Positions 28,315 to 38,098 of a stretch of DNA of 64,000 nt are shown piece after piece. This stretch comes from Pseudoalteromonas lipolytica. GTDB lineage: Bacteria > Pseudomonadota > Gammaproteobacteria > Enterobacterales > Alteromonadaceae. The position numbers and the translations under genes were made by a program. The notes under the pieces are model-generated. The model made no database searches and was not told the origin of the DNA. It saw only the letters and a list, made by a program, of their open reading frames with translations. Position 1 is the stretch's first letter. Every line of letters begins with the position of its first letter. Location: NCBI RefSeq assembly GCF_001306915.1, contig NZ_LJTC01000014.1, positions 43,174 to 107,173 of the forward strand. Direction: 5' to 3'.

Positions 28315-28932
28315 CTAAAATAATTCAATATCCGTTTCTGCATCTTGCTGTTCGATATCGTGTAGGTATTTGATTTCACGTTTTTCGAGCTTATCTGAAT
28401 GCAGTTCACGCATTTTTTTTACTTGGGCTTTACCTGTTTGAGGGTCAAACATCACCTTTCGGGGCCAAGGCCCACCGACATCATGAGATACTAAATCTAA
28501 ACCTTCCTCAAGTATATAAGCATTTGCAAAACGAATGTTGCCAACACCAATATCAGTCATTGAGCGGATTATTTTCCCGCCGCCAAACAGTTTTACTTTG
28601 AGATTGCGCCTAGAAGCACCGTTTTTAAGGATTTCATTGATCAGATATTCCATTGCCCAGTTACCGTAACGACAATTAAGACTATGAGCATTACTAGGAT
28701 CGACTCCTTTTTCTACAGGCAACATAAAGTGATTCATGCCGCCAATTCCTAGGCCTTCATCATAAATACATGCTGCAATACATGAACCAAGCACTGTCGT
28801 GATCAATTCATCAGTTTTAGAGACATAAAACTCGCCAGGTAATACCTTAGCAATTACCTTCCCACGACGATTATCCCAAAACCGTTTCACATGCTCAAAG
28901 CCAGATATAACAGGCCGGAAGTGACTATTCAT
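28315..28932 (-). CDS. cheD: Chemoreceptor glutamine deamidase CheD
   Basis: CheD deamidates specific receptor glutamines and often interacts with a phosphatase or with CheR/CheB. The catalytic Cys51 lies in TTVLGSCIAACIYD and His68 in GGMNHFMLP. CheD is absent from enteric chemotaxis but usual in accessory systems. The gene overlaps the end of cheR by 4 bp. The C-terminal tail (KREIKYLHDIEQQDAET) is longer than in minimal CheD proteins. Confidence 0.94.
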   Translation of the reverse strand: MNSHFRPVISGFEHVKRFWDNRRGKVIAKVLPGEFYVSKTDELITTVLGSCIAACIYDEGLGIGGMNHFMLPVEKGVDPSNAHSLNCRYGNWAMEYLINEILKNGASRRNLKVKLFGGGKIIRSMTDIGVGNIRFANAYILEEGLDLVSHDVGGPWPRKVMFDPQTGKAQVKKMRELHSDKLEKREIKYLHDIEQQDAETDIELF

Positions 28933-29747
28933 GATCCGCCCCTTTGGTAAATAGTCTGGCCTAAGTTTTTAAATTCCTTATGATCCTTCCCTAATGTCTC
29001 TGAATGCCCTAAAAATAAGTAGCCAGTGTTAGTAAGTAAGTCGTGATAACGTTTAAAAAGTTCGTCTTTGGTTGGCTTATCGAAATAGATAACAACATTA
29101 CGACAAAAAATTACATCAAACGGTCCTTTCATAGGCCAGCTCTGTAATAAGTTTAGACGCTTAAAAAAAATGTTCTTTTGTAGTTCGGGCTTTACTTTAT
29201 AAAGTTCTCCATCGTGGCTTTTCAAAAACCAGCGCTTAAGATGGCTTTTGTCTAGTCCATTCACATTTGCTGCGGTATAGGTGCCAGCCTGCGCTTTTGC
29301 GAGTACATTTGAGTCTAAATCGGTGGCTAAAATTTTCACATCCCAATCGGGTGGAAATAAACCATGCAATGTCATAGCAATCGTATAAGGCTCTTCGCCA
29401 GTGGAACAGCCAGCTGACCAGACCCTTACCCGCTTTTGTTTTGCATTACCAACCAATAGTTTTGGCACTATAGTATTTTTCAGGTAATTAAAGTGATGGG
29501 GCTCACGAAAAAAAGAAGTCAGATTAGTGGTTATAGCATTAATAAATTCACTGAACTCTTGCTCTTTATTCTCATCAAGAAAACCTAAGTACTCCCTAAA
29601 ACTCTTTAGCTTGTGATGGCGGATACGTCTTGCTAAACGCGAGTAAACCATTTCACGTTTATGCTCCGCCAATACAATGCCACACGCATCGTACACCTGA
29701 GAAGAAATAGCCTTGAAATCATTATCCGTTAATAAAAACTCTTTCAT
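28929..29747 (-). CDS. cheR: Chemotaxis methyltransferase CheR
   Basis: CheR methylates receptor glutamates with S-adenosylmethionine. The N-terminal helical domain contains ITTNLTSFFREPHHF. The SAM-binding domain has RVWSAGCSTGEEPYTIAM, ATDLDSNVLAKAQAG and DVIFCRNVVIYFD. The beta-subdomain that binds receptor pentapeptide tails appears present. This fits the neighbouring soluble receptor, which ends in EWEEF. Length is 272 aa. Confidence 0.95.
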   Translation of the reverse strand: MKEFLLTDNDFKAISSQVYDACGIVLAEHKREMVYSRLARRIRHHKLKSFREYLGFLDENKEQEFSEFINAITTNLTSFFREPHHFNYLKNTIVPKLLVGNAKQKRVRVWSAGCSTGEEPYTIAMTLHGLFPPDWDVKILATDLDSNVLAKAQAGTYTAANVNGLDKSHLKRWFLKSHDGELYKVKPELQKNIFFKRLNLLQSWPMKGPFDVIFCRNVVIYFDKPTKDELFKRYHDLLTNTGYLFLGHSETLGKDHKEFKNLGQTIYQRGGS

Positions 29748-29811
29748 GTGTTTGACCCTGCAGCTGTAACAGTCGGTGCAATTAACTTATTAGAATAAAG
29801 TCGGGAAGAGT

Positions 29812-32148
29812 TTAAAACTCTTCCCACTCGTCACTGGGGTCAACAAAATTGTTGCCCTTTGGTGCCGAGCGCACTGTCGAACTAGGCTGTTTAACTGCTG
29901 GCGCTGAACTAGCGCTGTTTGAAATATCAACTTCGTTATTTGATAACGAGAAGAAGTTTAACAAGCGGCGCATATCATTTGCTTGTTCAGCCATTGATTC
30001 GCCCGCAGCTGATGCTTCTTCAACTAAAGCTGCATTTTGTTGAGTCATTTCATCCATTTGAGCGATGGCTTTATTAACTTGCTCAATGCCAGAGCTTTGC
30101 TCTTCTGATGCTTGGGCTATATCAGAGATCATTGCCGTAACTCTTTGTACTGCTGTTACTATTTCTTGCAATGTTGAACCTGATTCATTAACAAGTAATG
30201 TACCATCTTCAACTTTGCCAACACTGTCTCGGATTAATTCTTTGATTTCTTTTGCTGCGGCGGCTGAACGCTGTGCTAAGTTACGGACCTCACCAGCAAC
30301 AACAGCGAAACCTCGGCCTTGCTCACCTGCTCGTGCAGCTTCGACTGCAGCATTCAACGCAAGTAGGTTTGTTTGGAAAGCTATTTCATCAATCACACTA
30401 ATGATGTCAGCAATTTTCTTACTCGATTCATTAATTGCCGACATGCTGGTTACGGCGCGATTGACAACTTCACCACCTTTTTGCGCTTTTGTACGCGTTT
30501 CTTCCGCAAGTTCATTCACTTCTTTTGCATTATCAGCATTTTGACGAACCGTACTGGTCATTTCTTCCATGCTTGATGCTGTTTCTTCAAGTGATGAAGC
30601 TTGCTCTTCAGTACGTTGACTTAAATCTGCATTACCTTGTGAAATTTCTTCTGCACCACTGGCAACGAGCGTTGCAGAGGTATTAATGCGATTAATCACT
30701 TCAGTAAGCTTATCAGCTGTGGCATTTGCATCACGTTTTAACTTATCGAATGAACCTTGGTACTCTTGTTCTATTCGTTTTGATAAATCACCATTTGCCA
30801 TGGCATCAAGCATATTGCCCGTGTCTTTTACTGCATCATCGACGATACTAACTAGGCTATTCAAGCCCTGCGCTAGACGTAAGAAGAATCCTTGTTTGCC
30901 CGCTTCTTCAACACGCGCTTCTAAATCACCATTCCCGGCAGCAGCAACAAGGCCTGCAATTTCTTTTTCAATCGCCACTTCAGCTGTTCTATCTTCCCAC
31001 TCTACAACCGTACCAATTCGTTCGTTTTCTGGCGTAAAGATAGGGTTTGCAACTAATCCAAATGTTCGACCACCAACATATATTTCAGTGCTATATGTGC
31101 TACTCAACTTCGCCAGCATATTGCGCTGATGTGCTGGTTTTTTATGGAACACATCAATATTTTGACCAATGAGGTTACTACTGTTGAAATTAGGTAAGTC
31201 TTTACGTAAATCACTTTCAGCTGCTTTCATCATATTTAAAACAGCTTCGTTCATGTAAATAATATTATTGCCGGCATCTGCAATCATGGTATTGGTTGCC
31301 ACACGGTCTAACGCGCGTCGAACACGAAGATTCTCTTCTGCTTCACGTTTTTCAGCTTCCGCTTTTGCCACGCTATCAGTGATATCTTGCCATTCAACAA
31401 TTGTTCCTAGACGACTTCCAGATACACTGAGCCACGGCGTTGCTATTAAACTAAATATTAAATCCGCAATTTTAAGCGTTGTTTTAAAAGGCTCGGTCAA
31501 GGTTCTTAGTACTTCACGCTGATGAGATGGTTGCTTATGAAAGTCATCAACACAGGTGCCAACTAAGCTATCAACCGAGAAGTTTGGCAGCACCTCTTTT
31601 AAAGCTTCTTCACGAAACTTAAGCATTTTTTGTACTTGGTCGTTAACAAAAATAATTTCTAGGTCATTATTAGCAATCATCACATTGGCTTGGCAGACCC
31701 GAAGCGCGTTTGACAGATCTGCATCACGCTTAGATTTTTTTTCTAGCTCTTTTTGCGCTGTAATATCACTGGCAAACTTGATAACTTTAACGACATTGCC
31801 ATTACTATCAATAATTGGGTTATAGGTAGCTTGAATCCAAATTTCTTTACCATTTTTGGCAAACCGCTTGAATTCATCTGACATAAATTCACCTGTGCGC
31901 AAGCGCTGCCAGAACTGTTGGTATTCAGGACTTTGAGTTTCTTGGTCATCAACAAAAATTGCGTGATGTTGCCCTTGAATTTCTTCAAGTCGGTAACCCA
32001 TGGCATTCAAAAAATTAGCATTCGCAGTGATTATGTTTCCACTTGGTTCGAACTCAATAACTGCCAGCGATTTGTTCAGTGCTGCAACAACTAAATCATT
32101 ATTTGACTCAACGTTTTTAGGACTACTAAACCATCCCATACCCTTCAC
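29812..32148 (-). CDS. Soluble PAS-HAMP chemoreceptor with C-terminal pentapeptide tail
   Basis: This 778-aa chemoreceptor has no membrane segment, so it is cytoplasmic. PAS1 (about 20-135) has the Aer-type [20 protein letters not shown]2 and PAS3 (about 145-265 and 275-390) are alike and probably arose by duplication (compare [11 protein letters not shown] with [11 protein letters not shown]). Two HAMP units (about 395-490) precede the signalling hairpin with [19 protein letters not shown]. The last residues, SDEWEEF, resemble the GWEEF tail of P. aeruginosa Aer2/McpB, which binds CheR2. The signal is likely redox or a small molecule; no haem ligand can be assigned by eye. Confidence 0.92.
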   Translation of the reverse strand: MKGMGWFSSPKNVESNNDLVVAALNKSLAVIEFEPSGNIITANANFLNAMGYRLEEIQGQHHAIFVDDQETQSPEYQQFWQRLRTGEFMSDEFKRFAKNGKEIWIQATYNPIIDSNGNVVKVIKFASDITAQKELEKKSKRDADLSNALRVCQANVMIANNDLEIIFVNDQVQKMLKFREEALKEVLPNFSVDSLVGTCVDDFHKQPSHQREVLRTLTEPFKTTLKIADLIFSLIATPWLSVSGSRLGTIVEWQDITDSVAKAEAEKREAEENLRVRRALDRVATNTMIADAGNNIIYMNEAVLNMMKAAESDLRKDLPNFNSSNLIGQNIDVFHKKPAHQRNMLAKLSSTYSTEIYVGGRTFGLVANPIFTPENERIGTVVEWEDRTAEVAIEKEIAGLVAAAGNGDLEARVEEAGKQGFFLRLAQGLNSLVSIVDDAVKDTGNMLDAMANGDLSKRIEQEYQGSFDKLKRDANATADKLTEVINRINTSATLVASGAEEISQGNADLSQRTEEQASSLEETASSMEEMTSTVRQNADNAKEVNELAEETRTKAQKGGEVVNRAVTSMSAINESSKKIADIISVIDEIAFQTNLLALNAAVEAARAGEQGRGFAVVAGEVRNLAQRSAAAAKEIKELIRDSVGKVEDGTLLVNESGSTLQEIVTAVQRVTAMISDIAQASEEQSSGIEQVNKAIAQMDEMTQQNAALVEEASAAGESMAEQANDMRRLLNFFSLSNNEVDISNSASSAPAVKQPSSTVRSAPKGNNFVDPSDEWEEF

Positions 32149-32168
32149 CTTCTTGTTAATCTACCCAA

Positions 32169-32654
32169 TTAAATGTCCATTGTTTTTTGTAGGTCTAGTA
32201 ACGCGACCATCTTTTCACCCACATTGACTAAACCCGCAACAAATTGAGTGTTGTCTGAGTCAGACAAGTGCGGCACCGCTTTCGCTTCATGCTCTGCAAT
32301 GCTATAGACATCCGACACGGCATCAACCACGATACCCATAATTTTACATGTGCTCTCTAGTTTAACTTTCAGTACAATAACGACAGTTAACGGTCCATAA
32401 GTGACAGCGGGCAAGCCAAAGCGCAGCCGTAAATCAATAATAGGAACTATAGTGCCGCGCAAATTTATAACGCCTTTAACAAAGTCAGGTGAGTTTGGAA
32501 TTTCAGTAATTTCTTCCCAACTACGAATTTCCTGTACCGTAAGAATATCTACACCGTACTCTTCATCAGCCATGAAAAAGGTTAAAAACTGTTTAATATC
32601 TTCGTCTTGCCCGATATTCAGCTTACTTTGTAGGTCATCGTGCTCAACAATCAT
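32169..32654 (-). CDS. cheW: Chemotaxis coupling protein CheW
   Basis: CheW links receptors to CheA. This 161-aa protein has the two SH3-like subdomains: FFMADEEYGVDILTVQEI and SPDFVKGVINLRGTIVPIIDLR at the N-terminal side, and VDAVSDVY and VGEKMVALLDLQK towards the end. The first 15 residues are an acidic extension. Its start overlaps the cheA stop by 4 bp, giving tight coupling in equal amounts. Confidence 0.95.
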   Translation of the reverse strand: MIVEHDDLQSKLNIGQDEDIKQFLTFFMADEEYGVDILTVQEIRSWEEITEIPNSPDFVKGVINLRGTIVPIIDLRLRFGLPAVTYGPLTVVIVLKVKLESTCKIMGIVVDAVSDVYSIAEHEAKAVPHLSDSDNTQFVAGLVNVGEKMVALLDLQKTMDI

Positions 32655-34732
32655 GACGCCTCCAAATTAGCTTTAGATTCAATAATTAACTCTTGGCTTC
32701 CTGGCTTCCTTAAGCCTGATAATTTAATTAAGCCGCTGATATCTATAATTAAAGATACTCTGCCATCTCCTAAAATTGTCGCTCCTGATACACCATCAAC
32801 TTTTTGATAATTCGCCTCTAAACTTTTAATAACCACTTGTTGCTGTGATAATAAATCATCAACCAACAAACCAACTTTTTGATTATCGCTCTCAACAACA
32901 ACCAACAAAGTTCTATCAAGCGTTTCTATCGCACCTTTGTGATTAAAAATATTGTAAAGCCTTAAAATTGGGATGTACTCATCTCTCAAACGAAGTACAT
33001 CTAAATCTTTACCGACGCGACTGACTTTGCTGATATCAATTTGTAGTGACTCAATAATAGAAATGAGTGGAATAATGTATGTATGCTGGGCAACTTTAAC
33101 CAATTGACCATCCAAAATAGCTAGAGTAAGAGGTAACCGGATGGTGAAGGTTGAACCGACACCTGGCGCTGAAGCCACCTCAACCGAGCCACTGAGCGCT
33201 TCGATATTACGCCTAACCACGTCCATACCAACACCGCGGCCAGATAAGTCACTCACTTGATCCGCTGTCGAAAAGCCAGGTAAAAAGATAAGCTCATTAA
33301 TTTCGTTATCGTTTAAATCGTCACTTTCAGAGATCAAGCCATTTTTTATCGCCTTTTCTCTGATCTTTTGCGTGTTGAGCCCCTGACCATCATCCATAAT
33401 TTCGATAACAATATTACCGCCTTGATGAAATGCATTAAGCGTCACAGTGCCAACAGGGTCTTTGCCCGCAGCAACACGCTTATCAACTGTCTCTAAGCCA
33501 TGATCTAAGGAGTTTCTCACTAGATGCACCATAGGATCAGAAAGCTTCTCCATCACCGTTTTGTCTAGTTCTGTTTGTTCACCAAGCAATTTAAGCTCAA
33601 CTTGTTTATCCAACTTTTGCGAGATATCACGAACTAACCGAGGGAAGCGACTAAATACAAAGCTTATTGGTAACATACGAATACGCATGACATTTTCTTG
33701 TAAGTCACGAGTATTATGTGCCAGTTGCGCTAAGCCCTCTTGTAACGAGGCGATGGTTGCTTCGGTTATTTCTTGCTCACCTAACTGGCTTAACATCGCT
33801 TGAGTAATAACTAACTCACCCACCATGTTGATCAATGAATCAACTTTGTCGATACCAACCCTGATTGAGGTTGACTCTGCATTGGCTGTGGTCGCTTTAA
33901 CGGGTACTGGTTTTTTCGTATCAGTAGTTGGTTTAACTGGAATAGGCTCGACTTCTTTCTTTTGTTCGACAACTGCTGTAGCCGTTTCAGTCGTTGTAAT
34001 TTCTTCATCACCAAACAAGCCACCGCACAATTTGATAGCAATGTCAGCGTCATCCTCAACCCACTCAAAAATTTCTTCTATGCAACTTTGCTCTTTGTCT
34101 GTGGTTAAGAAAAAACGCCATGATAAGAAACAGTCTTCGGGGGCAAGGTTAGTAATATCGGGGACATCATCTTGAAAGGCTTGTGTTTCTAGCTCACCCA
34201 ACTCAGCAAGTTCACTGATCATGTACAATGGTTCATTGCCAGTTTTAAATAAATGATGATGGGGTTTGAAGTCAATTTGAAAGGTATTTTTTATGTTAGT
34301 TTCGTTACTAACTGCCTGCTGCTGAACAACTTTGCTCTTAGAGCGCATGCCCAGAATTTCTTCAAATTTAACCCGTAACTCATCAGCCTCTGTTAAGTCT
34401 GGCTGCTGCTCCGCTTGTAATGTTCTTAACAACGCTCTTAAGCAATCAACCGACTTGAGAAGGAGATTAACGTGTTCAGCGGTTAAGGTACGAGAGCCTT
34501 CACGGATTTGATCTAACAAAGTCTCAAGTACATGAGTAAAGTCAGCAACGGCGCTGAAACCAAAGGTACCACTGCCTCCTTTTATTGAGTGTGCAGCACG
34601 GAAAATTGTATTTATCGTTTCCAAGTCTTCTTCGCCTGGCACCAAGTTCAATAACTCGGCTTCCATTGCATCAAGACCTTCGAAGCTTTCTTCAAAGAAA
34701 ACCTCAAAAAATTGGCTTAGATCTATACTCAT
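32651..34732 (-). CDS. cheA: Chemotaxis histidine kinase CheA
   Basis: CheA phosphorylates CheY and CheB. The P1 domain carries phospho-acceptor H48 in FRAAHSIKGGSGTFGF. A linker rich in Glu, Thr, Lys and Pro separates a P2-like region (about 145-250) from the P3 dimerisation helix. The P4 kinase domain has HLVRNSLDHGLE and IVIEIMDDGQGL, with DLSGRGVGMDVV further on. The P5 CheW-like domain completes 693 aa. It follows cheY by 15 bp. Confidence 0.96.
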   Translation of the reverse strand: MSIDLSQFFEVFFEESFEGLDAMEAELLNLVPGEEDLETINTIFRAAHSIKGGSGTFGFSAVADFTHVLETLLDQIREGSRTLTAEHVNLLLKSVDCLRALLRTLQAEQQPDLTEADELRVKFEEILGMRSKSKVVQQQAVSNETNIKNTFQIDFKPHHHLFKTGNEPLYMISELAELGELETQAFQDDVPDITNLAPEDCFLSWRFFLTTDKEQSCIEEIFEWVEDDADIAIKLCGGLFGDEEITTTETATAVVEQKKEVEPIPVKPTTDTKKPVPVKATTANAESTSIRVGIDKVDSLINMVGELVITQAMLSQLGEQEITEATIASLQEGLAQLAHNTRDLQENVMRIRMLPISFVFSRFPRLVRDISQKLDKQVELKLLGEQTELDKTVMEKLSDPMVHLVRNSLDHGLETVDKRVAAGKDPVGTVTLNAFHQGGNIVIEIMDDGQGLNTQKIREKAIKNGLISESDDLNDNEINELIFLPGFSTADQVSDLSGRGVGMDVVRRNIEALSGSVEVASAPGVGSTFTIRLPLTLAILDGQLVKVAQHTYIIPLISIIESLQIDISKVSRVGKDLDVLRLRDEYIPILRLYNIFNHKGAIETLDRTLLVVVESDNQKVGLLVDDLLSQQQVVIKSLEANYQKVDGVSGATILGDGRVSLIIDISGLIKLSGLRKPGSQELIIESKANLEAS

Positions 34733-34747
34733 GCCCCGCTCCTATTA

Positions 34748-35110
34748 TTAGCGAATCACTTTTTTCAATACCGCTAACAATTGCTCAGGATTAAATGGTT
34801 TAACAATCCACCCTGTTGCTCCAGCAGCTTTACCTTCTGTTTTTTTATCAAGCCCTGACTCTGTGGTCAGCATTAGTAGTGGTGTAAATTTATAATTAGG
34901 TAAGCTACGCAGCTCGCGAATAAGAGTAATGCCATCCATGACAGGCATATTCACATCAGAAATAACCGCATCAAAACCTTGTTGCTTAGCGATATTTAGT
35001 GCTTCGCTACCATCTTTTGCTTCTGTTACATCGAAGCCTGCTTTTTTTAGTGTAAAGCTGACCATTTGGCGCATTGATGCAGAATCATCGACAGCTAGAA
35101 TTCTCTTCAT
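34748..35110 (-). CDS. cheY: Single-domain response regulator, CheY-like
   Basis: This 120-aa receiver domain has the acidic pair AVDDSASMRQMV, phospho-acceptor D52 in VISDVNMPVMDG, the threonine in MLTTESG and the lysine in VKPFNPEQLL. It lies between a STAS gene and cheA, so it is the probable output of this pathway. No CheZ or CheC phosphatase is encoded here. Whether it acts on the flagellar motor or on another output cannot be read from the sequence. Confidence 0.93.
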   Translation of the reverse strand: MKRILAVDDSASMRQMVSFTLKKAGFDVTEAKDGSEALNIAKQQGFDAVISDVNMPVMDGITLIRELRSLPNYKFTPLLMLTTESGLDKKTEGKAAGATGWIVKPFNPEQLLAVLKKVIR

Positions 35111-35119
35111 AAAAACCTC

Positions 35120-35392
35120 TTAATTGGCATTTTCAAGCACAAGATAATGGCTTAAACCCAAACTAGTAATTGCTTGTTGCAAAGGCTTGCTTTCACCAAC
35201 CCATATGATTTTGTGTTGTACTGAAAGCAAATGTTTTTGCAGCGCACATAAAAGCTGAATTGACGCCGTATCAGCTCGTGTCACTTCACTAATATCAAGA
35301 CAAATATCGTCATTCGCAGACAATTCTTGTAGCAAATCTTGATGGAGTGTTTCGACCTGAGTAATGGCTAATTCAATAGGGAGCTTTAACAT
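35120..35392 (-). CDS. STAS-domain protein at the head of the chemotaxis operon
   Basis: This small 90-aa protein is a single STAS domain, as in anti-sigma-factor antagonists. The core signature is DICLDISEVTRADTASIQLL; the Asp-Thr-Ala-Ser stretch matches the site phosphorylated in SpoIIAA-type proteins. It starts the chemotaxis operon, 9 bp before cheY. No matching anti-sigma kinase is encoded nearby. A role as a scaffold or regulator within the signalling array is possible, but this is inference. Confidence 0.85.
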   Translation of the reverse strand: MLKLPIELAITQVETLHQDLLQELSANDDICLDISEVTRADTASIQLLCALQKHLLSVQHKIIWVGESKPLQQAITSLGLSHYLVLENAN

Positions 35393-35556
35393 TATTTGAA
35401 TCTTCCCTGCTTAAAACAATTCATAATAAAAGCTTAGACTGACTAAACGAAATTGCCATAAATTGCTTTAAAAAATAGTAAATTTTTTTAGTAGCTTAGC
35501 GAGTTATGGCAAAAAATGTATTTACTATTGTTAGCTAATATCGCAAGGCAAATGCT

Positions 35557-36174
35557 TTATTCTGCATAATAGTCTGCTATTAACTTAAACTCCTCCGTTA
35601 ACTTGCTAGCATCTACTAATGGCACATTACCTTGCTTAAATTGTGGTTTAAAAATAGCTCTAACAGAGCCTGTAGGATCAACTAAAACAACTGATGCACT
35701 ATGATCAACTGCGTATTCTTGCTGATCGCTATCGTTAATTGCGTAAATTAAGCCTAACTCTCTTACAAATGGAAAAAGTTGTTTATGCGGACCTGAAACA
35801 GCAAGAAAGTTAGGATTAAAGTAATCAATATAAGCTTTACGCTTTTCAGTTGTGTCACGCTTTGGATCAACAGCAACAAACCATACTTGTACTTTGTAAT
35901 CTTGACTTAACTGTTTTTGAATCGCGGTTAATTTTGCCAGTGTCATTGGACAAATATCTGGGCAACTGGTGTAACCTAGAAAGACCAAATTCCAATGATC
36001 CATAAATTGGCTGTTATCTGCAGGCGCACCATGTTGATCAGTTAATAAAAAAGGACTAATCGGTTTCGCTTGCTCATAAACCAGCGCTTCCACCTCAGGG
36101 ACGCTATTATTTTTTTCACATCCAGCAATAAATAACACCAAGCCCATAAATAATAAAGCGACTATTCGCGTCAT
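35557..36174 (-). CDS. SCO1/SenC-family copper chaperone (lipoprotein)
   Basis: This protein helps insert copper into the CuA site of cytochrome oxidase. From ATG 36174, which overlaps the cyoE stop as ATGA, the protein has 205 aa. A lipobox (FIAGC, Cys19) anchors it to the membrane. The thioredoxin-like fold shows the CX3C copper site C71 and C75 in TSCPDICPMTL and the third ligand H158 in AVDHSASVVLVD. It is the last gene of the oxidase maturation block. Confidence 0.92.
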   Translation of the reverse strand: MTRIVALLFMGLVLFIAGCEKNNSVPEVEALVYEQAKPISPFLLTDQHGAPADNSQFMDHWNLVFLGYTSCPDICPMTLAKLTAIQKQLSQDYKVQVWFVAVDPKRDTTEKRKAYIDYFNPNFLAVSGPHKQLFPFVRELGLIYAINDSDQQEYAVDHSASVVLVDPTGSVRAIFKPQFKQGNVPLVDASKLTEEFKLIADYYAE

Positions 36175-37079
36175 AAAACTAACCATTTATCAATAAATAA
36201 GACAATAAAGAGTAGCATTAAATGCACAATTGAAAAACGAAATAAGTCCATTGCAGTATCATCTTTAGGTGCTATTTTCAGCTTCAGCGCCTTATAAATG
36301 AAAACAGCATTTAGTATGCTCGCCCCAAGCAAATAAATTAGCCCTGACATACCAATTAAGTAAGGCAGTACACACACTAACGCGAGTAAAATGCTGTAAG
36401 CCACTACACATGTTTTACAAAATTCAATACCGTGAGTAACTGGCAGCATCGGAATTTTTGCCCGCTCGTAATCACTTTTACGTGCAATCGCTAATGCCCA
36501 AAAATGTGGTGGGGTCCAGGTAAATATAATCATCACCAATAACCATGGTGCAGCAGCCATATGGCCAGTTTCAGATACCCATCCTAACAGCGGTGGCATA
36601 GCTCCAGCCAAACCACCAATAACAATATTTTGCGGTGTGGCACGCTTTAAAAATGAAGTGTAAATAAAGGCATAGCCAACAAGCGCAAACAAAGTAAGAA
36701 TGGCTGTAAGTGTATTCGCCCAAATCACAAGCATCATAAAACCTATTACGCCAATCACTCCAGCAAAGCTCAAAGCGTGCTGTTTACTGAGTCGACCTTT
36801 TGCCACAGGGCGATGGCGCGTACGTGCCATTTTACTGTCGATTTCACTATCAACAACATGATTGATCACAGCAGCTGCGGCCGACAGCAAGCCAATGCCT
36901 AGCAAGCTTGCAAGTTGCACAAATACTCCTCGCCCAACATCAGGAGCTAATGCCAGACCAACCCATGCTGTGAGTACAAGCATGGCAACCACTTTAAATT
37001 TACTGATAGCTAAGTAATCTTTAAGTAACTCTGAGCTTTGAATAAATAATGATTTTTCTGAGCTTAGTAATAATGCCAT
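36171..37079 (-). CDS. cyoE: Protohaem IX farnesyltransferase (haem O synthase)
   Basis: This integral-membrane prenyltransferase converts haem b to haem o, the precursor of haem a. The conserved aspartate motif is NHVVDSEIDSKMARTRHRPV and the second conserved loop is FTWTPPHFWALAI. About nine helices are predicted. I start at ATG 37079, with AGGAGG at an ideal distance; the preceding GTG is less likely. It lies 9 bp after ctaA, with which it acts in sequence. Confidence 0.94.
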   Translation of the reverse strand: MALLLSSEKSLFIQSSELLKDYLAISKFKVVAMLVLTAWVGLALAPDVGRGVFVQLASLLGIGLLSAAAAVINHVVDSEIDSKMARTRHRPVAKGRLSKQHALSFAGVIGVIGFMMLVIWANTLTAILTLFALVGYAFIYTSFLKRATPQNIVIGGLAGAMPPLLGWVSETGHMAAAPWLLVMIIFTWTPPHFWALAIARKSDYERAKIPMLPVTHGIEFCKTCVVAYSILLALVCVLPYLIGMSGLIYLLGASILNAVFIYKALKLKIAPKDDTAMDLFRFSIVHLMLLFIVLFIDKWLVL

Positions 37080-37088
37080 CACAGCCTC

Positions 37089-38078
37089 CTAGGTTCTTAT
37101 TTTTAAGTGGAAGCATAGTCTTACCATGCTAAGCAGTAACAATGCGGCCATTAGGTTGTGTGCAAGCGCAACACTTAATGGAAAGTGCCAGTGCACAACA
37201 GCTAGACCTAAACAGATTTGGCACAACAAAGCGATTAATACAGTGACGGTACAGTGCTTAATTTTTCGTGAGTAACAGCGTGAATATATGCGCCACATGA
37301 TCAGCGCTAACACTACACAAGTAACCAGCGCCCAAATACGATGCAGCAAATGAATAGACATACGCGCTTGCTGCGATAGCACACCATATTCATAGGTACT
37401 GTGCTCGAGCGGTAATTGAAAAACGCTCTTCAAAGAAAACGGTTGTCCGTAGCTACACAGCGGTAAGCCATTGCAATGTGGAGCGGCGTAATTTGCTGCA
37501 AGCCAGCCACCCAATGCAATTTGCAGTATAAGCACCACCAAGCCCACCAGCGCTAACCGGTAATATGGCTTTGCGCCGCTATCACTGCTAGCAACAGGTT
37601 CGGTCTTTAAACGTAGATACAATAAAAACAGCAACGACAAAATACTAAAACCGCCGAGCAAATGCCCCATTACAACTAAAGGTTGTAGGTTCATAGTGAC
37701 AGTCCACATGCCCAATACGGCTTGGAATACCACCAGTAATAATAGTGCTAATGGCAGCTTAACCGGCATATTTGGATATTGACGTTTTAAAAATGCAAAA
37801 ACAAACAAAGCTAAAATTAATAGGCCAAGGGCACCGGCAAAATAGCGGTGGATCATTTCTTTCCATGCTTTTGCAGCCTCAAACATCATATCAGGGTAGT
37901 TTTGCTCAACATGTAACAGAGCCGTTTCATGTTTTGGCACGGTTAAAAATCCATAGCACCCAGGCCAGTCAGGACAGCCAAGCCCAGCATCACTCAGCCG
38001 TGTATAAGCACCAAGCCCAACAACTAAGATTGAGAAGAAAACCGTAATTAAGACTAAATATTTATAATTTTTATACAT
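37089..38078 (-). CDS. ctaA: Haem A synthase (COX15/CtaA)
   Basis: This enzyme oxidises the methyl group of haem o to make haem a. It is an eight-helix membrane protein of 329 aa. The N-terminal ARLSDAGLGCPDWPGCYG-type motif is present (TRLSDAGLGCPDWPGCYG), and the second-half loop has a Cys pair in PHCNGLPLCSYG. Histidines in MIHRYFAG, GHLLGG and HLLHRIWA are the likely haem ligands. It sits just upstream of cyoE. Confidence 0.93.
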   Translation of the reverse strand: MYKNYKYLVLITVFFSILVVGLGAYTRLSDAGLGCPDWPGCYGFLTVPKHETALLHVEQNYPDMMFEAAKAWKEMIHRYFAGALGLLILALFVFAFLKRQYPNMPVKLPLALLLLVVFQAVLGMWTVTMNLQPLVVMGHLLGGFSILSLLFLLYLRLKTEPVASSDSGAKPYYRLALVGLVVLILQIALGGWLAANYAAPHCNGLPLCSYGQPFSLKSVFQLPLEHSTYEYGVLSQQARMSIHLLHRIWALVTCVVLALIMWRIYSRCYSRKIKHCTVTVLIALLCQICLGLAVVHWHFPLSVALAHNLMAALLLLSMVRLCFHLKIRT

Positions 38079-38098
38079 CTTTATCCCCTTAATGAGGT

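Noticed and set aside
30065..30544. Plus-strand open frame of 159 codons inside the soluble chemoreceptor
   Set aside because: It lies antisense to the conserved signalling hairpin; its Ala/Ser/Thr-rich translation is typical of reverse-frame shadows of such genes.
33825..34175. Plus-strand open frame inside cheA
   Set aside because: It is antisense to the low-complexity linker of cheA; the composition explains the lack of stops.
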